DNA of 64,000 nucleotides from Allodiplogaster sudhausi (lineage: Eukaryota; Nematoda; Chromadorea; Rhabditida; Diplogasteridae). Of the stretch, positions 33,357 through 44,180 are shown piece after piece (position 1 is the first letter of the stretch; the number at the start of each line of letters is the position of its first letter). A model generated the notes under the pieces. That model worked only from the letters and a program-made list of their open reading frames with translations, was not told the origin of the DNA and searched no databases. The position numbers were made by a program, and so were the translations under genes. The stretch covers positions 3,127,501-3,191,500 of the forward strand of contig CALZFC010000016.1 in the NCBI GenBank assembly GCA_945643635.1, given 5' to 3'.

Positions 33357-33863
33357 ATGAATATTTTTCCTTTAACAAATGTAGAAATAAATTATTTCTT
33401 GGAAACTTGTTCTACAACACGTGTCTATTATCTTGGTAGTTTCCCTTGTGATACAAAACTTGTCCTACCAGAGCGCAGACCCTTGTGTATTGTTTGGAAT
33501 ACAGGAGATTCTCATAGTACAGGTGAACACTGGGTTGCCGTATATGTAACCGCTACTAATTCTGCTGAATACTATGATTCAACAGCAAGTAAGCCCCCAG
33601 AACTGCTTGACAAGTGGCTTGAACAATTTTCACATGTTCAATATTTTCCTCATAGGGTTCAAAGTACAACTAGTGTAGTTTGTGGTCACTACTGTCTATT
33701 CTTCCTTTATTTACGTTGTCGTGAAAATAAAATGGCAACTATTGCGAAATATTTTAGTACACGTCATTATGTCATGAATGACGAAATAGTTATTCGATGG
33801 TTTATGACTCACCTCAGGCAGTGTATAAAAGCCCCCCTTTCCAAAGTCATTGTTTCACTTTGA
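33357..33863 (+). CDS. Maverick adenain-type cysteine protease, right copy
   Basis: 168 residues from the ATG at 33,357; the frame is open upstream but without ATG. The catalytic triad of the adenovirus protease type is visible: His in TGEHWVAVYV, an acidic partner in AEYYDST, and Cys in VVCGHYCLFFLYL, with the usual oxyanion-side Gln in YFPHRVQSTT. Such proteases process capsid and core precursors. Length and order fit the family. The copy has its full C-terminus, beyond the palindrome boundary at 33,771. TGA at 33,861-33,863 is four bases before the next ATG. No break seen. Confidence 0.87.
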   Translation: MNIFPLTNVEINYFLETCSTTRVYYLGSFPCDTKLVLPERRPLCIVWNTGDSHSTGEHWVAVYVTATNSAEYYDSTASKPPELLDKWLEQFSHVQYFPHRVQSTTSVVCGHYCLFFLYLRCRENKMATIAKYFSTRHYVMNDEIVIRWFMTHLRQCIKAPLSKVIVSL

Positions 33864-33867
33864 CACG

Positions 33868-34197
33868 ATGACTGCTGGTGATCGTAAGGCAGCCTCTCCT
33901 GCTTCTGCACCTGCTGCAACTAGCACAACTATTGAATCTAAAGGAAAGAACATTGCTGAAACTATGCCTGTTCCTTCTGTAGAATCCAATATCGAGAAAA
34001 AGCCTTTTAACTGTGAAGATTGCGGGAATGTATTCTCGACTGGTTTTAATCTGCGTCGACACATTAAGCGTGCTCACAGTGGTGAGGATATTTACCAGTC
34101 ACGTCATGCACGTTACATTCGACCCCTTGGTACTATTCAACTTCTCACAGATGAATCTGATAATGTCTATGTCCAGTTCCGCCCCTTTGACGACTGA
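33868..34197 (+). CDS. C2H2 zinc-finger protein downstream of the protease
   Basis: 109 residues, intronless. The first 45 are low-complexity Ala/Ser/Pro/Thr. A single C2H2 finger follows at residues 50-71 (CEDCGNVFSTGFNLRRH with a second His four residues later). The C-terminus is predicted to be globular (RPLGTIQLLTDESDNVYVQF). It lies four bases after the protease stop on the same strand and outside palindrome B, so it is probably a cargo or regulatory gene of the same Maverick. DNA or RNA binding is inferred. Intact. Confidence 0.65.
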   Translation: MTAGDRKAASPASAPAATSTTIESKGKNIAETMPVPSVESNIEKKPFNCEDCGNVFSTGFNLRRHIKRAHSGEDIYQSRHARYIRPLGTIQLLTDESDNVYVQFRPFDD

Positions 34198-34231
34198 GGC
34201 AGTCATTACTTGAATAATTAAAACAGGTCAA

Positions 34232-34850
34232 ATGGTTCGTTCCCAGTCTTCTTCATCTTCATCTTCTTCGTCTTCCATTTCCTCGCAGTCCAAGACTTCA
34301 CGTAAAGAAAAGGTTTTGTTTAAAATTGCGTGTTTTTGAATATTTTCCATATATCTTTCATTTTCAGCTTCGTGAACGCAAACGAAGGTTTAATGCGACT
34401 GCAAAGGATGAACCTAAGGCAAAGGTATACTTTACTCGTGCTCTTGCAATTTCACCATTTGTTATAAATTTGCAGAAGAGCTTCAAGGAACTCGTTGATG
34501 CCTTCCAACGTCCATCTCATGTAAGCAATCACGGGCACCTCTTGAAAAGCCACCGATTCATCGTCATTGCTGTTTGCAATGTTTGTGCAAGGCTTAATGA
34601 CACTACGACGAACAACATGACAAATATTCGTCTCTGCAATTCTTGTATCGTCGCCAACCAGAGAATCCAATCTGCTGTGTTTCACAATGTCACCCTCAAT
34701 AATATTCGTGAAAAATCTGTTTTGCCTCATCCTGATTGTTATATATTGAATATGATAAAATCTCCCCTCGGGGCAATATCAATTGTTGTATTTATTCCGG
34801 ACTTGCGATTTTTCTACTGGCTTGGATATTTACTTGTAAAAATTTCATGA
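34232..34850 (+). CDS. Ser-rich, two-CxxC protein, 3' end replaced by a repeat
   Basis: Exon 1 is 34,232-34,312 (starts MVRSQSSSSSSSSSSSISSQ), exon 2 is 34,368-34,424 (LRERKRRFNATAKDEPKAK), and exon 3 begins at 34,476. The second intron is 51 bases and keeps the frame if retained, so it may be optional. The downstream part has two Cys pairs (VCNVCARL and IRLCNSCIV), suggesting a four-Cys zinc site. The frame stays open into the SINE-like repeat that starts near 34,764 and stops at 34,848-34,850. The original C-terminus was therefore probably lost to the insertion. Same strand and close spacing to the C2H2 gene suggest it belongs to the Maverick. Function unknown. Confidence 0.5.
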
Positions 34851-35565
34851 GTTTTCTGGACTTAGCAAAATTTCATCCCCTTTCGAATGTCTACATCTTC
34901 AGTTGCAATTTGGTATGATGACTGAATAGCACATTGGTAACGTCACGACATAAGACGCAAGCGGCTCGGGTTCGATTCCTCTCAGTGTTCTGGACTTGTG
35001 AAATTTCGACTAGCAGAAATCTGTACTTGGAAATATCCCCCTTCGTGAGTGATGTGTGATCTCTGATGTATGATCACTTCCACACGAATGTCTACATCTT
35101 CACTTGCAAGTTGGTATGATGACCGAATAGCCCATTGGTAACGATACTACTTACGACGCAAGCGGCTCAGGTTCGATTCCTCTCAGTGTTCTGGACTTCG
35201 ACAAGCATAAATCTGGACCTCGCAATATCCCCCCTCCGGTGATTGATGTGTGATCTCTGATGTATGATGACTTCCACACGATTGTCTACATCTTCGCTTG
35301 CAAGTTGGCATGATGTACGAATGGCCGATTGGTAACGCAGGGACTTACGACACAAGCGACGCAGGTTCGGATCCTGTCAGGATCCTGGACTTGTAATATT
35401 TCGATCGACCAAGAACAAGGTGGAATGAATTCTGGACTTAGAAAAATAATGGGAAAAATTTCAACGGGACTTTCCGGACTTAGAAAAATAACGGTCGAAA
35501 ATTTCAACGGGAGTTCTGGACTTAGAAAAATTTCGCTTGGTTAAGAAGGTGACCACACTCATCAT
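34764..35565 (+). repeat. SINE-like array, copy 3, three tRNA-like heads
   Basis: Three units with A-box-like (AGCCCATTGGTAACG and variants) and B-box strings (GGTTCGATTCC or GGTTCGGATCC) at about 34,915-34,985, 35,118-35,190 and 35,310-35,385, spaced roughly 195-200 bases apart. They are followed by the same 45-base GGACTTAGAAAAATAA tandem as in copies 1 and 2, to about 35,545. It lies between the Maverick genes and the converging minus-strand gene. Confidence 0.7.
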
Positions 35566-35599
35566 AGTGTGACTTCTGAAAATAGTTTTTCATAAAAAG

Positions 35600-35609
35600 A
35601 TTTATTCGC
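35600..35609 (-). terminator. Probable polyadenylation signal
   Basis: AATAAA on the minus strand (GCGAATAAATC), about 25-30 bases downstream of the stop codon of the long minus-strand gene at 35,633. The position is as expected for a nematode polyadenylation signal. Confidence 0.5.
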
Positions 35610-35632
35610 GGAAACTGTTCATTGTAAATTCA

Positions 35633-38600
35633 TCAAAATAATTCATCGTGAAGAATTTTCCGTCTCTTTGATTCGTCTTCTTTGGGGTCGTCGCTACTCT
35701 CGCGCTCCCGCACACGTTCACCACTGGCCTTTGCTGGCGGTTCGTCAGGCTGATGCTCTAGTTCCATCAATCTAATGTGGTCAAACTCTGTTCCCCGTTG
35801 AGGATCACTGAGGAACTCGAATTCCTCGTCTCCTTCTTCCTCGAACAACTCGTCAACTGGATCATTTGACATTGTTGTTTTTCGGTCGTTTGGAATAGGA
35901 TCAGATAGCCCATGGGCCCTTTTCTTTGCAGACGACAGCCGGCTGAAGATGGATCCAAGTTGCTGAACTGTTAGGACTTCTTCTGTTCTGAAGCTGAGTT
36001 TGCCAGATGTTGGGTCTCTCTGATTTTGCATCCTCTTGTGAACCTCATTAGGATCAACTTTGATACCAGTCTTCGTACCCTGGTCGAACTGATCGATAGC
36101 CCATTGCTTGGCTCTTTCTGGGAGCCTCTCGTTCTTCTTCTTCTCCTTCAATGCCCATCCTTGCTTTGCAATCTTGCCGTTTGTGTTATCGTTTCCAAGC
36201 GTTTCGATGGCCTCATCCAAAACTGTGAATTGTATTGCTGAGGCCCTTCCAAAGCAGCTGCGAAGAGTAGAAGGCTATTGTCATGCAGGGTTGAAAATTC
36301 AGCTCTTCTCTTATGCTTTCCGATAAGTATATAAAGTTCGCCGAGTTTATGAACTCCGCTCCGCAAGTCTCCTCTGGGCACTGAAAGAGAAATTGGGTTT
36401 CATCTGGGAGAACGTCGGAATCCTCCGGCAATTCGTGGTCATCATCATCCTCATGCTCAAGTCCAGTTTTTGGCTTTTCTTGTTTTTTCTGTCGCTCAGG
36501 CTTCCCAACATCGGCCCAAAAAGGATTGGAGTCACTATTCGGGCCATTGAAAATAGATCCATTTGTCTTCTCGATGACAAGGTAGCCGTGATTCTTCTTC
36601 ATGACGTCATACTTGACCAGCATCCCTGTTCCGATTTGAGAATGCCTATGAACTCTTATCCCTTCTGCTTCGAAAATAAAGGTGTTGAGTTGAGAAATTC
36701 CGGGAATCTTTGACTTGCTTGCTTTTTCGTCTTTTACATAAGCAAGGTAGACGGATACGCCGCGTAGCGGCTTGCCAGACAACATGCCATTGAAGAATTC
36801 GTCAGCACTTTTTGCGTCACTTCCAGAATCCACGTAATCATGTACTTTTCTCTTCACTACGGCCGCCATACGGTCGCAAGCGCTCTTCCCTGCCTGCGCT
36901 TCGCTATATGCATATTTTTCAATCGAAATTCTGTTGAATTTTGCGATATGGATAATTGATGCGAGAGTTGAACTCGATTTATAGCATCCTGAAATTGATA
37001 ACGGTTGTTTATATGTAATAATAAAAGCTCATAAAATCATAAAAGCTATGCTTACCAGCCTGGTCCGACCGCAAAATTATGTTTTCCATCCCAGCTCTGC
37101 TAAGCTCTGCTATTGTGTGGTTGAGTATTGACGTGATGGCCACCGTATCCTGAACATAGAGAACAACGACTCATTAGATAAAGAAAATAAATCTAATTCA
37201 GAGCACCTGCAGGTCTTTGCGCATTATATGAATAAAGGTGTGCTGCTTCAGCACACCGGACATATTGGCGATTATGTGGCTTATGTGCCAACTGATGCCA
37301 CGTTTCCCGAAAAAATCAGTGCTTTTTTCACGGGCTGACGCAGGTAGCCACTTCATCACAAAATCCATTGTAATTAGGCAGTGATTTTTCTGAAAGATTA
37401 AAAGCCCGTAAAGTGAAAATATCAAAGAAACGTTCACCTCTAGTCCTTCGATGATGGTACTGTGATCATTCTCGCTTACAGCAACTCGCAGTTGATGCTG
37501 TTTCATCTTGTGGATCCTTGTCTCGATATCATAGAGATCTCTTTCGTATCTCTCCATCCACTGCAGCTTCTCGGCGTGAAGGCCTAGGCCGTACGATTTC
37601 TCATCTTCTTGAGCTGCTTCCTTGAGTGTTACGACAGTTATCCGAAGGTCTCCCAAGACGGCTGCAGCGTTCTCGCATCTATCGCATATGAACTTGTGTT
37701 CATGAGGAAGGTCCACGATTACGTTATCGTCGCATGGCTTCGCATACGCAGCATCGGTGGGATCAGACAGTGCATGGCGCCAACAATGATCAGTGATTCG
37801 TGACACGGGCTTGATATGTAGCTTGAAATCGGTGCGCAGATATGTCTTTGCCTGCAGTAGTTTGTTGCGAAGAGTAGTGGCCCAGGCAATGTCAAGAAAG
37901 TTCTTATCTTTTATCTCTTCCACCATATCGAGAGCACTTTGAAAAGCCTATAATGTTAAGATGTGATTTAGTTTCATGTACATTTCATTTGAATGCTCTT
38001 ACTTCCATTGCATCCCCAATATAAAAGTCGACTCCGTGCAAGCTCCTCCTCCTCTGAGCAGAGCAACTTTTGAGTATCCTGTACATAGAAGAATGCGACA
38101 TCAGTAGACGCTCGTCGCCATTTTCCTTTATCTCGCTATAATGGACTTGATTATCTAAACTAGCATCGCTTATCTTACCGCTTGTAAAGTTCAATTATTT
38201 CCGTCGCACTGTGCTTTCGTAGAGTATTTCCGAACTCTAACGAAGTGCCATCAGATAGAATTGCATTTTGAACACCGAAAGGTAGACTGATGGTAACTTT
38301 GTAACTGAATTTATGTCGTATTATTTATTTTGACTAATAACGAATGCAGGGCAAACCTAGTGATAAACTCTATGAAACGGTTCAGTTGCTCCCTCTGATA
38401 GCGTTGTCGTTCGACATGCGGTGTGAAATCGTCCTCCAAGATGGATGAGCCTCGCATGGCTTGTCTCTTTGCTTTCGTGAAGAAGTAGCGACTAAGACCT
38501 GGGAGGTACCTCTGGACCTCGCTCAGAGTGAGGGATCGCGCAACCATTGAGACAATGTGTAGTCGCTCGCGGCGATGGGTGCTTTGTTGAAATCTCTGCT

Positions 38601-40048
38601 TCATTTCTTGCATGATCGACTCGTACTTCTCGCTCCTACTTCTCTCGTAGATTCCTTCGTTCTCAGGCTGCTCGACCATAGTTCTCAGCATTGCAGGGTC
38701 TTCAGGTGCCACTATGTTGTACACTGTTTCTAAAGCACTGCGAATGACATAGGCTTTGCTTTTCGTTGATCTTTGTTTGAGCTCGGTGAAGTCCTTATTT
38801 CTTCTGTCAAGTCGTGGAAGATTTAGGGATTCGAGGAAGGCTGAGAATTTCTCCTTGCAGACCGCTGAAACTACAGAGGGAGTTCTTTTTGGCGCGGGTG
38901 GTTCGCCAGGCGGAATGTAGCTTGTATCGTTCTTCTGAGATGCTGAATTGTAGTCGTTCAGTTCGTCTATTATGTCTGGGGTCTGAGAAAATTTTCCATC
39001 GGTCACCGGTGGAGATATCTTGTGACCAGTATCCTCAACGTTCATCTGGGTCATATATCTTCTTAGCTCTGCCTTGTGCGTCGGGCATACAGCTAAAAAA
39101 ACTTTTTAAGTAATCTGCCTGCTGCAAACGAAATTAAAGCATTTATAATTGCTGATAATGTACCTACGTAAGCCTATTTGGAGTAGGATGCCATCTCTCT
39201 TCATCACCGCCATTGCTTCTTCCTTTTCAACAGCTTTTTTAGTCTTCACTTGAGGGGGATTCTGATGAAGGGCGAATGGCCCAACGATTGAGCACAACTT
39301 CTTGCCAGTACTTTGCTTAGATTTGTAGTGGTAATAGAATCCCCTGTGCTCCCATTTGATATACAACTCGTCAAGGTGACCTTCGCAAATGAAACGCTGT
39401 CCGCCTCCAGCAACCTGTAAGACCGAAAATTATAAACTATAGCTGCTTTAGAAGAACATACCTCTGTGCTATCATCAAAATTCCAGAAGAATTCCCCGGG
39501 CCCTCTCGAGAGGATTAAATCTACCACATTGACGGTTCCATGTGAATCCTCCGGGAATTGGTCCATCAGTGTTGACATTCTTCAAGATAAAATTAATTTA
39601 ACGTTAAATTAAAATAAAACACTAACTTGGCGAGTTGTCCACGGCAGGTAGTGCTCACTTTTGAAATATTCGGCCGATGTTCGCTTTCGTATGGCGTTCT
39701 TCGAACCATAGAGAAGTAACATTTTGTTTCTCCGACAATATCCTCTGGTTTCACAGGCTTCGCGGGAAGTTGTGGCAAAAGATCTTCAAGGCCCCTTCTA
39801 AAAACAATTTTTTCCACAGCACTAGACAGAAATTCAGAATAAAGTATGTGACTTCTTCAAGTATTCGAAGGCGTTGAATTCTCGACAGCAAACCACGGTT
39901 CTTTGCTGAAGTCATTTGACTGCACAATAACGTTATTTCAGTTACACACACTTTTTCTTTGCGGATGAATGAAAAGTTATTTTCTTACCCCCTTTTTATC
40001 GGCATTGGTCCACATCCTTGAAAGACGACGAAACATATTAATATTCAT
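35633..40048 (-). CDS. Large multi-exon gene, uncharacterised family with RNase H/DDE-like motifs and GWAL/FSRL C-terminal domain
   Basis: Exons in order: 40,048-39,989; 39,905-39,853; 39,797-39,627; 39,579-39,462; 39,414-39,168; 39,092-38,357; 38,304-38,179; 38,078-38,003; 37,947-37,438; 37,389-37,207; 37,149-37,056; and 36,988 onward. All eleven junctions keep phase. Motifs: a CxxC/HEH region in exon 9 (PHEHKFICDRC); LITMDFVMKWLP with Asp about residue 708, then RGISWHI; IILRSDQAGCYKSS with Asp about 789; AQAGKSACDR with Asp about 830; a C-terminal knuckle CPEETCG; GWALKEKKK; and LSFRTEEVLTVQQLGSIFSR. Total about 1,240 residues. I recall this motif series from multi-copy uncharacterised proteins of invertebrates. 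The spaced acidic residues suggest an RNase H-fold, transposase-like core, which is inference. Two frame changes (about 36,320 and 36,230) separate exon 12 from the last 195 codons: decay or sequencing indels. Confidence 0.7.
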
Positions 40049-40350
40049 AGCATCTGAAATAAAACGAAAGCATAATCAATCACCAAAAAGACAAGAGACA
40101 AGAACACAGACAAGTAGTTGAAGCAAGCAATCTCTAGCCAAAATGATGTCGCCTGAGCGAAAGTATTGAGAATGTAAAGCAGACAAAACAAAGACGTCTC
40201 GGCGAGCATTAGAGAAATGAAAGTATCGTTTTCATGATTAGTCATTTTCAAGAGTCGGCATAGTTACAACATTTCTGTGAAGAGAGGAATTCAACGGGCA
40301 ATAGTCACCGACACTGATGATGACAGAAGGGTGATTATAGTTCATTAGAT
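40049..40350. other. Upstream region of the minus-strand gene
   Basis: A TTATTTCAG acceptor lies a few bases before the start at 40,048, compatible with trans-splicing or an upstream non-coding exon. No other gene seen. Confidence 0.4.
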
Positions 40351-40479
40351 ATGCAGAACCAACGTTGGGAACATGAAATGAAAAAAAACCTCTCAACTAC
40401 AGCCAGAAAATCTCTTTACAAAAAGCTGTTTTCAGAAGTCACACTACAAAAAACCTACCTGAATAAAGAGAATGCAAAA

Positions 40480-40770
40480 CTCTTACGAATGCAAAACTAT
40501 GGCGCCTTCTGCTCACAAAATATCAGAAACTGGCGAAAAGGTACCGAATTCAAGACGCAGAAAAAAGGTTTATGCCAAAAAAGTGTTGAAAAAGTGAACT
40601 TACAAGAAAAGTCATGCGTTCTTTGGAACTATTTTCTCAGTTTTCAGAAGACAAATCGAATGATCACTCTAATTCTGACCATTGTTTAGTTTGAAGCGAT
40701 TTCCCCATAGGGTGCTACAGTAACCCTTCAAATAAAATTAAAATCAAAAAATAATTTTATTCCCTGCACT
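40480..40770. repeat. Dispersed AT-rich repeat, internally deleted copy
   Basis: Bases 40,480-40,700 match 6,350-6,570. Without a break the match then continues with sequence equivalent to 6,970-7,035, so about 400 bases are missing. The flank includes a related TCTCTTAAGAGAG end. Confidence 0.65.
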
Positions 40771-40843
40771 ACCTTGATAGACCCGTGGTCGAATCTCTCA
40801 GACAGGCTCTCTTAAGAGAGCATGTCAGTATCCTTCGATCAAG

Positions 40844-42423
40844 GCCTGCCCTAGGAATTTTTTTTCGAGTTTGTTCATGAAAATTGTTTACAGTATACAA
40901 CTCGACGTGGCCAACAAAATAGGCTATATTTTAAACTTGAAAAAAATTTTCCGCGCGGGACCCGGTGCAGTAATGTTAAACATTTCACTTGTCATAACTC
41001 GCTTAAAACAAATAGTTTGACAACCATCGAGGTATCATTGGATAGCTGTTTTAAGGGGCTTTAATTTTCATGTTGATGATGTTTTCATAAAATTTCATTT
41101 TGGCGCTAAAACACGGCCCTGAATATTTTCGAATGCATTTTTTTGCCAAATTATGAATTTTCTGCTCATTTCTACAGCACGGCACCTACACATTCTTAAA
41201 GCGCTTGACATTTGCTACAATATATGTCTCTTACAAAGGAATTGAAGGTCCCGGACTATGGTTCCCAAACGCTTGAACATGATCCTGTGTAAACTGTAAC
41301 ACCGTGCAAGCGCATTCTTCGATCCATAACTGCGCTCAATGTCAATATTACAAAATCGTAAGTATATCATCTAAGAGCTCTCACGGAGATCTTCAAATGT
41401 TACATAAATTATTTTATTGAAAAGTTTCAATTTATATGGGAAATTTCGTTATGTACAATTAGAAGGTGTAAAAAACTACTTTAAAAACATTTTCGCCTGT
41501 CGAAACATACATCATAAGAAAGAGGATGAAATTTGCTACAAGCTGAACCCCTTTCAATGGTATTCCATGCATACGATCTTTTGTTATAAATCATAAACGT
41601 AGCGTCGCTATCATTTCGCCCAAGAAATCACATTTTAGGTTATTCGAATTAGAATATTCCAATCCTTTTTTTCTATAGTTTTTCCATAAGGCCTTGTTAT
41701 CCTACTCTTATGGCTTATAACAAAAGATCGTATGCATGGAATTCCATTGAAAGGGGCTCATCTTGTAATAAATTTCATCCTCTTTCTTATGATGTATGTT
41801 TCGACAGGCGACAATGTTTCTAAAGTAGTTTTTTAAGCCTTCTAATTGTACATAACGAAATTTCCATATAAATTGAAACTTTTCAATAAAATAATGTATG
41901 TAACATTTGAAGATCTCCGTGAGAACTCTTAGATGATATACTTAAGATTTTGTAATATGGACATTGAGCGCAGTTATGGATCGAAGAATGCGCTTGCACG
42001 GTGTTACAGTTTACACAGGACCTTCAATTCCTTTGAAAGAGACATATACTGTAGCAAATTTCAAGCGCTTTAAGAATATGTAGGTGCAGTGTTGTAGAAA
42101 TGAGCAGAAAATACTTAATTTTGCAAAAAACTGCATTCGAAAATATTCAGGGCCGTATTTTAGGGCCAAAATGAAATTTTATGAACACATCATCAACATG
42201 AAAATTAAAGCCCCTTAAAACAGCTATCCAATGATACCTCGATGGTTGTCGAACTATTTGTTTTAAGCGAGTTATGACAAGTGAAATTTTTAACATTACT
42301 GCACCGGGTAACGCGCGGAAATTTTTTTCAAGTTTGAATTATAGTCTATTTTGTTGGCCACGTCGGGTTGTATACTGTAACCAATTTTCATGAACATACT
42401 CGAAAAACAATTCCTAGGGCAGG
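40844..42423. mobile_element. Element with long terminal inverted repeats (palindrome C)
   Basis: Arms of about 740 bp (40,844-41,590 and 41,712-42,423) are inverted copies with scattered mismatches, separated by about 120 bases. The outer ends read CCTGCCCTAGGAATT and its reverse complement. No protein is encoded. The structure fits a foldback-type or long-TIR non-autonomous DNA transposon. I could not identify a clear target duplication. Confidence 0.8.
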
Positions 42424-43252
42424 TCATAATAGGGCCCTGCTCGAGCCTTATGGACATCCTGTCTTAATATCCAATGTCTTCTGAGATGCTACAAAAGCCA
42501 TCTTTCTACTCACATCATTTCGATTTGTAGCACAAGGAAGTCAAAAAAGCTTTTTTTAGTCTGATTCTCTGTTTGAACTCGTGCGGTTCCATTTTTCCAT
42601 TCATATTCATACCCTTTTCATTGTTCGTTACTTTTGTTTGCATTCCATTCAACGATTGTATTGAGAGTTGAGCTCAAATTGAAAAAAAAGTTCCATAAAA
42701 AACATCGTGGTCAACTTCGTTTGTTAATTGATTAGCTGCTCGACATATAACAACAATACAAAAATTAGAAATTCGAAAGAAGCTTCTAACCTAAAACATG
42801 GAGATAAATTTAAAAAAAGAACACTTATTCGTGTACGCCAACACTTCCCTCAATGATAACGGATAAACCCGCGCGCTTGGATGAATACATAAAATTTTAA
42901 GCCTAATGAAACCTTAATTTTTTTCAAAGATTCTGTGAGGAGGCTACAAATTCGTTGAATTCTCACGATATCATCACATTAGCGACTTGAACATATTTGC
43001 AAACACACGATAATGTATGTATTTGACTGCGAATCATATGACCGAAACGAGAAGGGATTCAAGTTGTATATAAAAAAAATTCTCTTTCGCTGCCAGTCTT
43101 TTTTTACTGCGAAAGGATAAAAGGTTTGACCATTAGTCGGTCTGTTAAAAAGGTGGATTCATTCATATGTAAATATGTAGTTTCTACACAAATGAATTCA
43201 CACATTTAGCGAGACGATTTTTTATCCACGTAGAATGAATGACACCATTACC

Positions 43253-43305
<53 letters not shown>

Positions 43306-44070
43306 TATATTATCCTTCTTCCTTTGCAAATAGATATAATTTCTAAATTGGATTTTCAGCATCCTTCTTCTGCAAATGAGCCAATAAATATCTCAAAAAA
43401 TTTATTCTATAGAGTGGAGAGTTTTTGTACTTCACAGGTATTGAGGTGAGCTTTAAAATATCCAATTTTTCAACTCTCGCGGAATAGCTTAAAACCCAAT
43501 CTTGTTTCCTTCTTACACATAAAAAGTTAATGAGGACATGGAAATACGAGATCACGTGAGGCTAATAAAGACATTCATATTTTTTTCATAATTCGCTGTG
43601 TCTTGGTCACATGTCTTGCAATGGAAGAAGAGCGTCAGAACGGCTGGCAATAGAGAGTTTTCAGAAAAATCTCTTTTCAAGCAAACAAACATTGTACTTG
43701 CTACAGCTCATTTTTTTAATGAGACGGTACTTACGAGAACTTCTTAATGGGCTCGTGATCAATTGTTTACAATTAGGAATGCATAAAGGTATAAATTAAT
43801 AACGCAAACAAAGAGCTTTTAATGGTTTAGAAACATATGCATGTATATACGTATATCGTTGGAAGAATTGCTATTTTTTATGAAATACAAACAATATTTC
43901 TACTCGGGTGGGTTCAATGGTCTTTGGCGATGGCATCCTCGTTTTCTGCAATATAAAAGTGCATAACTTTATTTATTTTATTTTATTTTTTATTTATATT
44001 TATTTGTACTGTTAGAAAATATGTACATACACATATGTGCATACATATGTACATATGTATGCACTGATAT
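42424..44070. other. AT-rich DNA, no gene seen; (AT)n tract
   Basis: No exon-like sequence. An (AT)n microsatellite of about 50 bases lies at 43,253-43,302, and short tracts of TACATATG type at 44,020-44,065. Confidence 0.5.
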
Positions 44071-44084
44071 CTTTCAAGGACAGA

Positions 44085-44180
44085 GCAGACCGCGACGCAT
44101 CGGTAGAGCACGAAGTGAAGCAGCGGAGAAGGTGGCGGCGAGTTGATAGAGGAAATACTAATCGTAAGATGACTGCCTAC
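44085..44180 (-). pseudogene. Relic of the srg/srv-like receptor gene
   Basis: The plus strand reads CCGCGACGCATCGGTAGAGC, then GAGAAGGTGGCGGCGAG, closely matching the part of the receptor's last exon at about 18,945-19,020 but lacking some 30 internal bases. The following bases resemble the exon start and its CGCAG acceptor region. It is a decayed fragment of a third receptor copy outside the palindrome. Confidence 0.55.

Larger units (their letters stand above)
31389..33771 (+). repeat. Palindrome B, right arm
   Basis: Mirror of 28,404-30,793. The genes on both sides of this arm (30,794-31,388 and 33,772-34,850) continue naturally from it, so this is the original side of the element and the left arm is the secondary copy. 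Confidence 0.92.

Noticed and set aside
43611..43799. 62-codon plus-strand open frame
   Set aside because: Lies in AT-rich DNA without exon signals.
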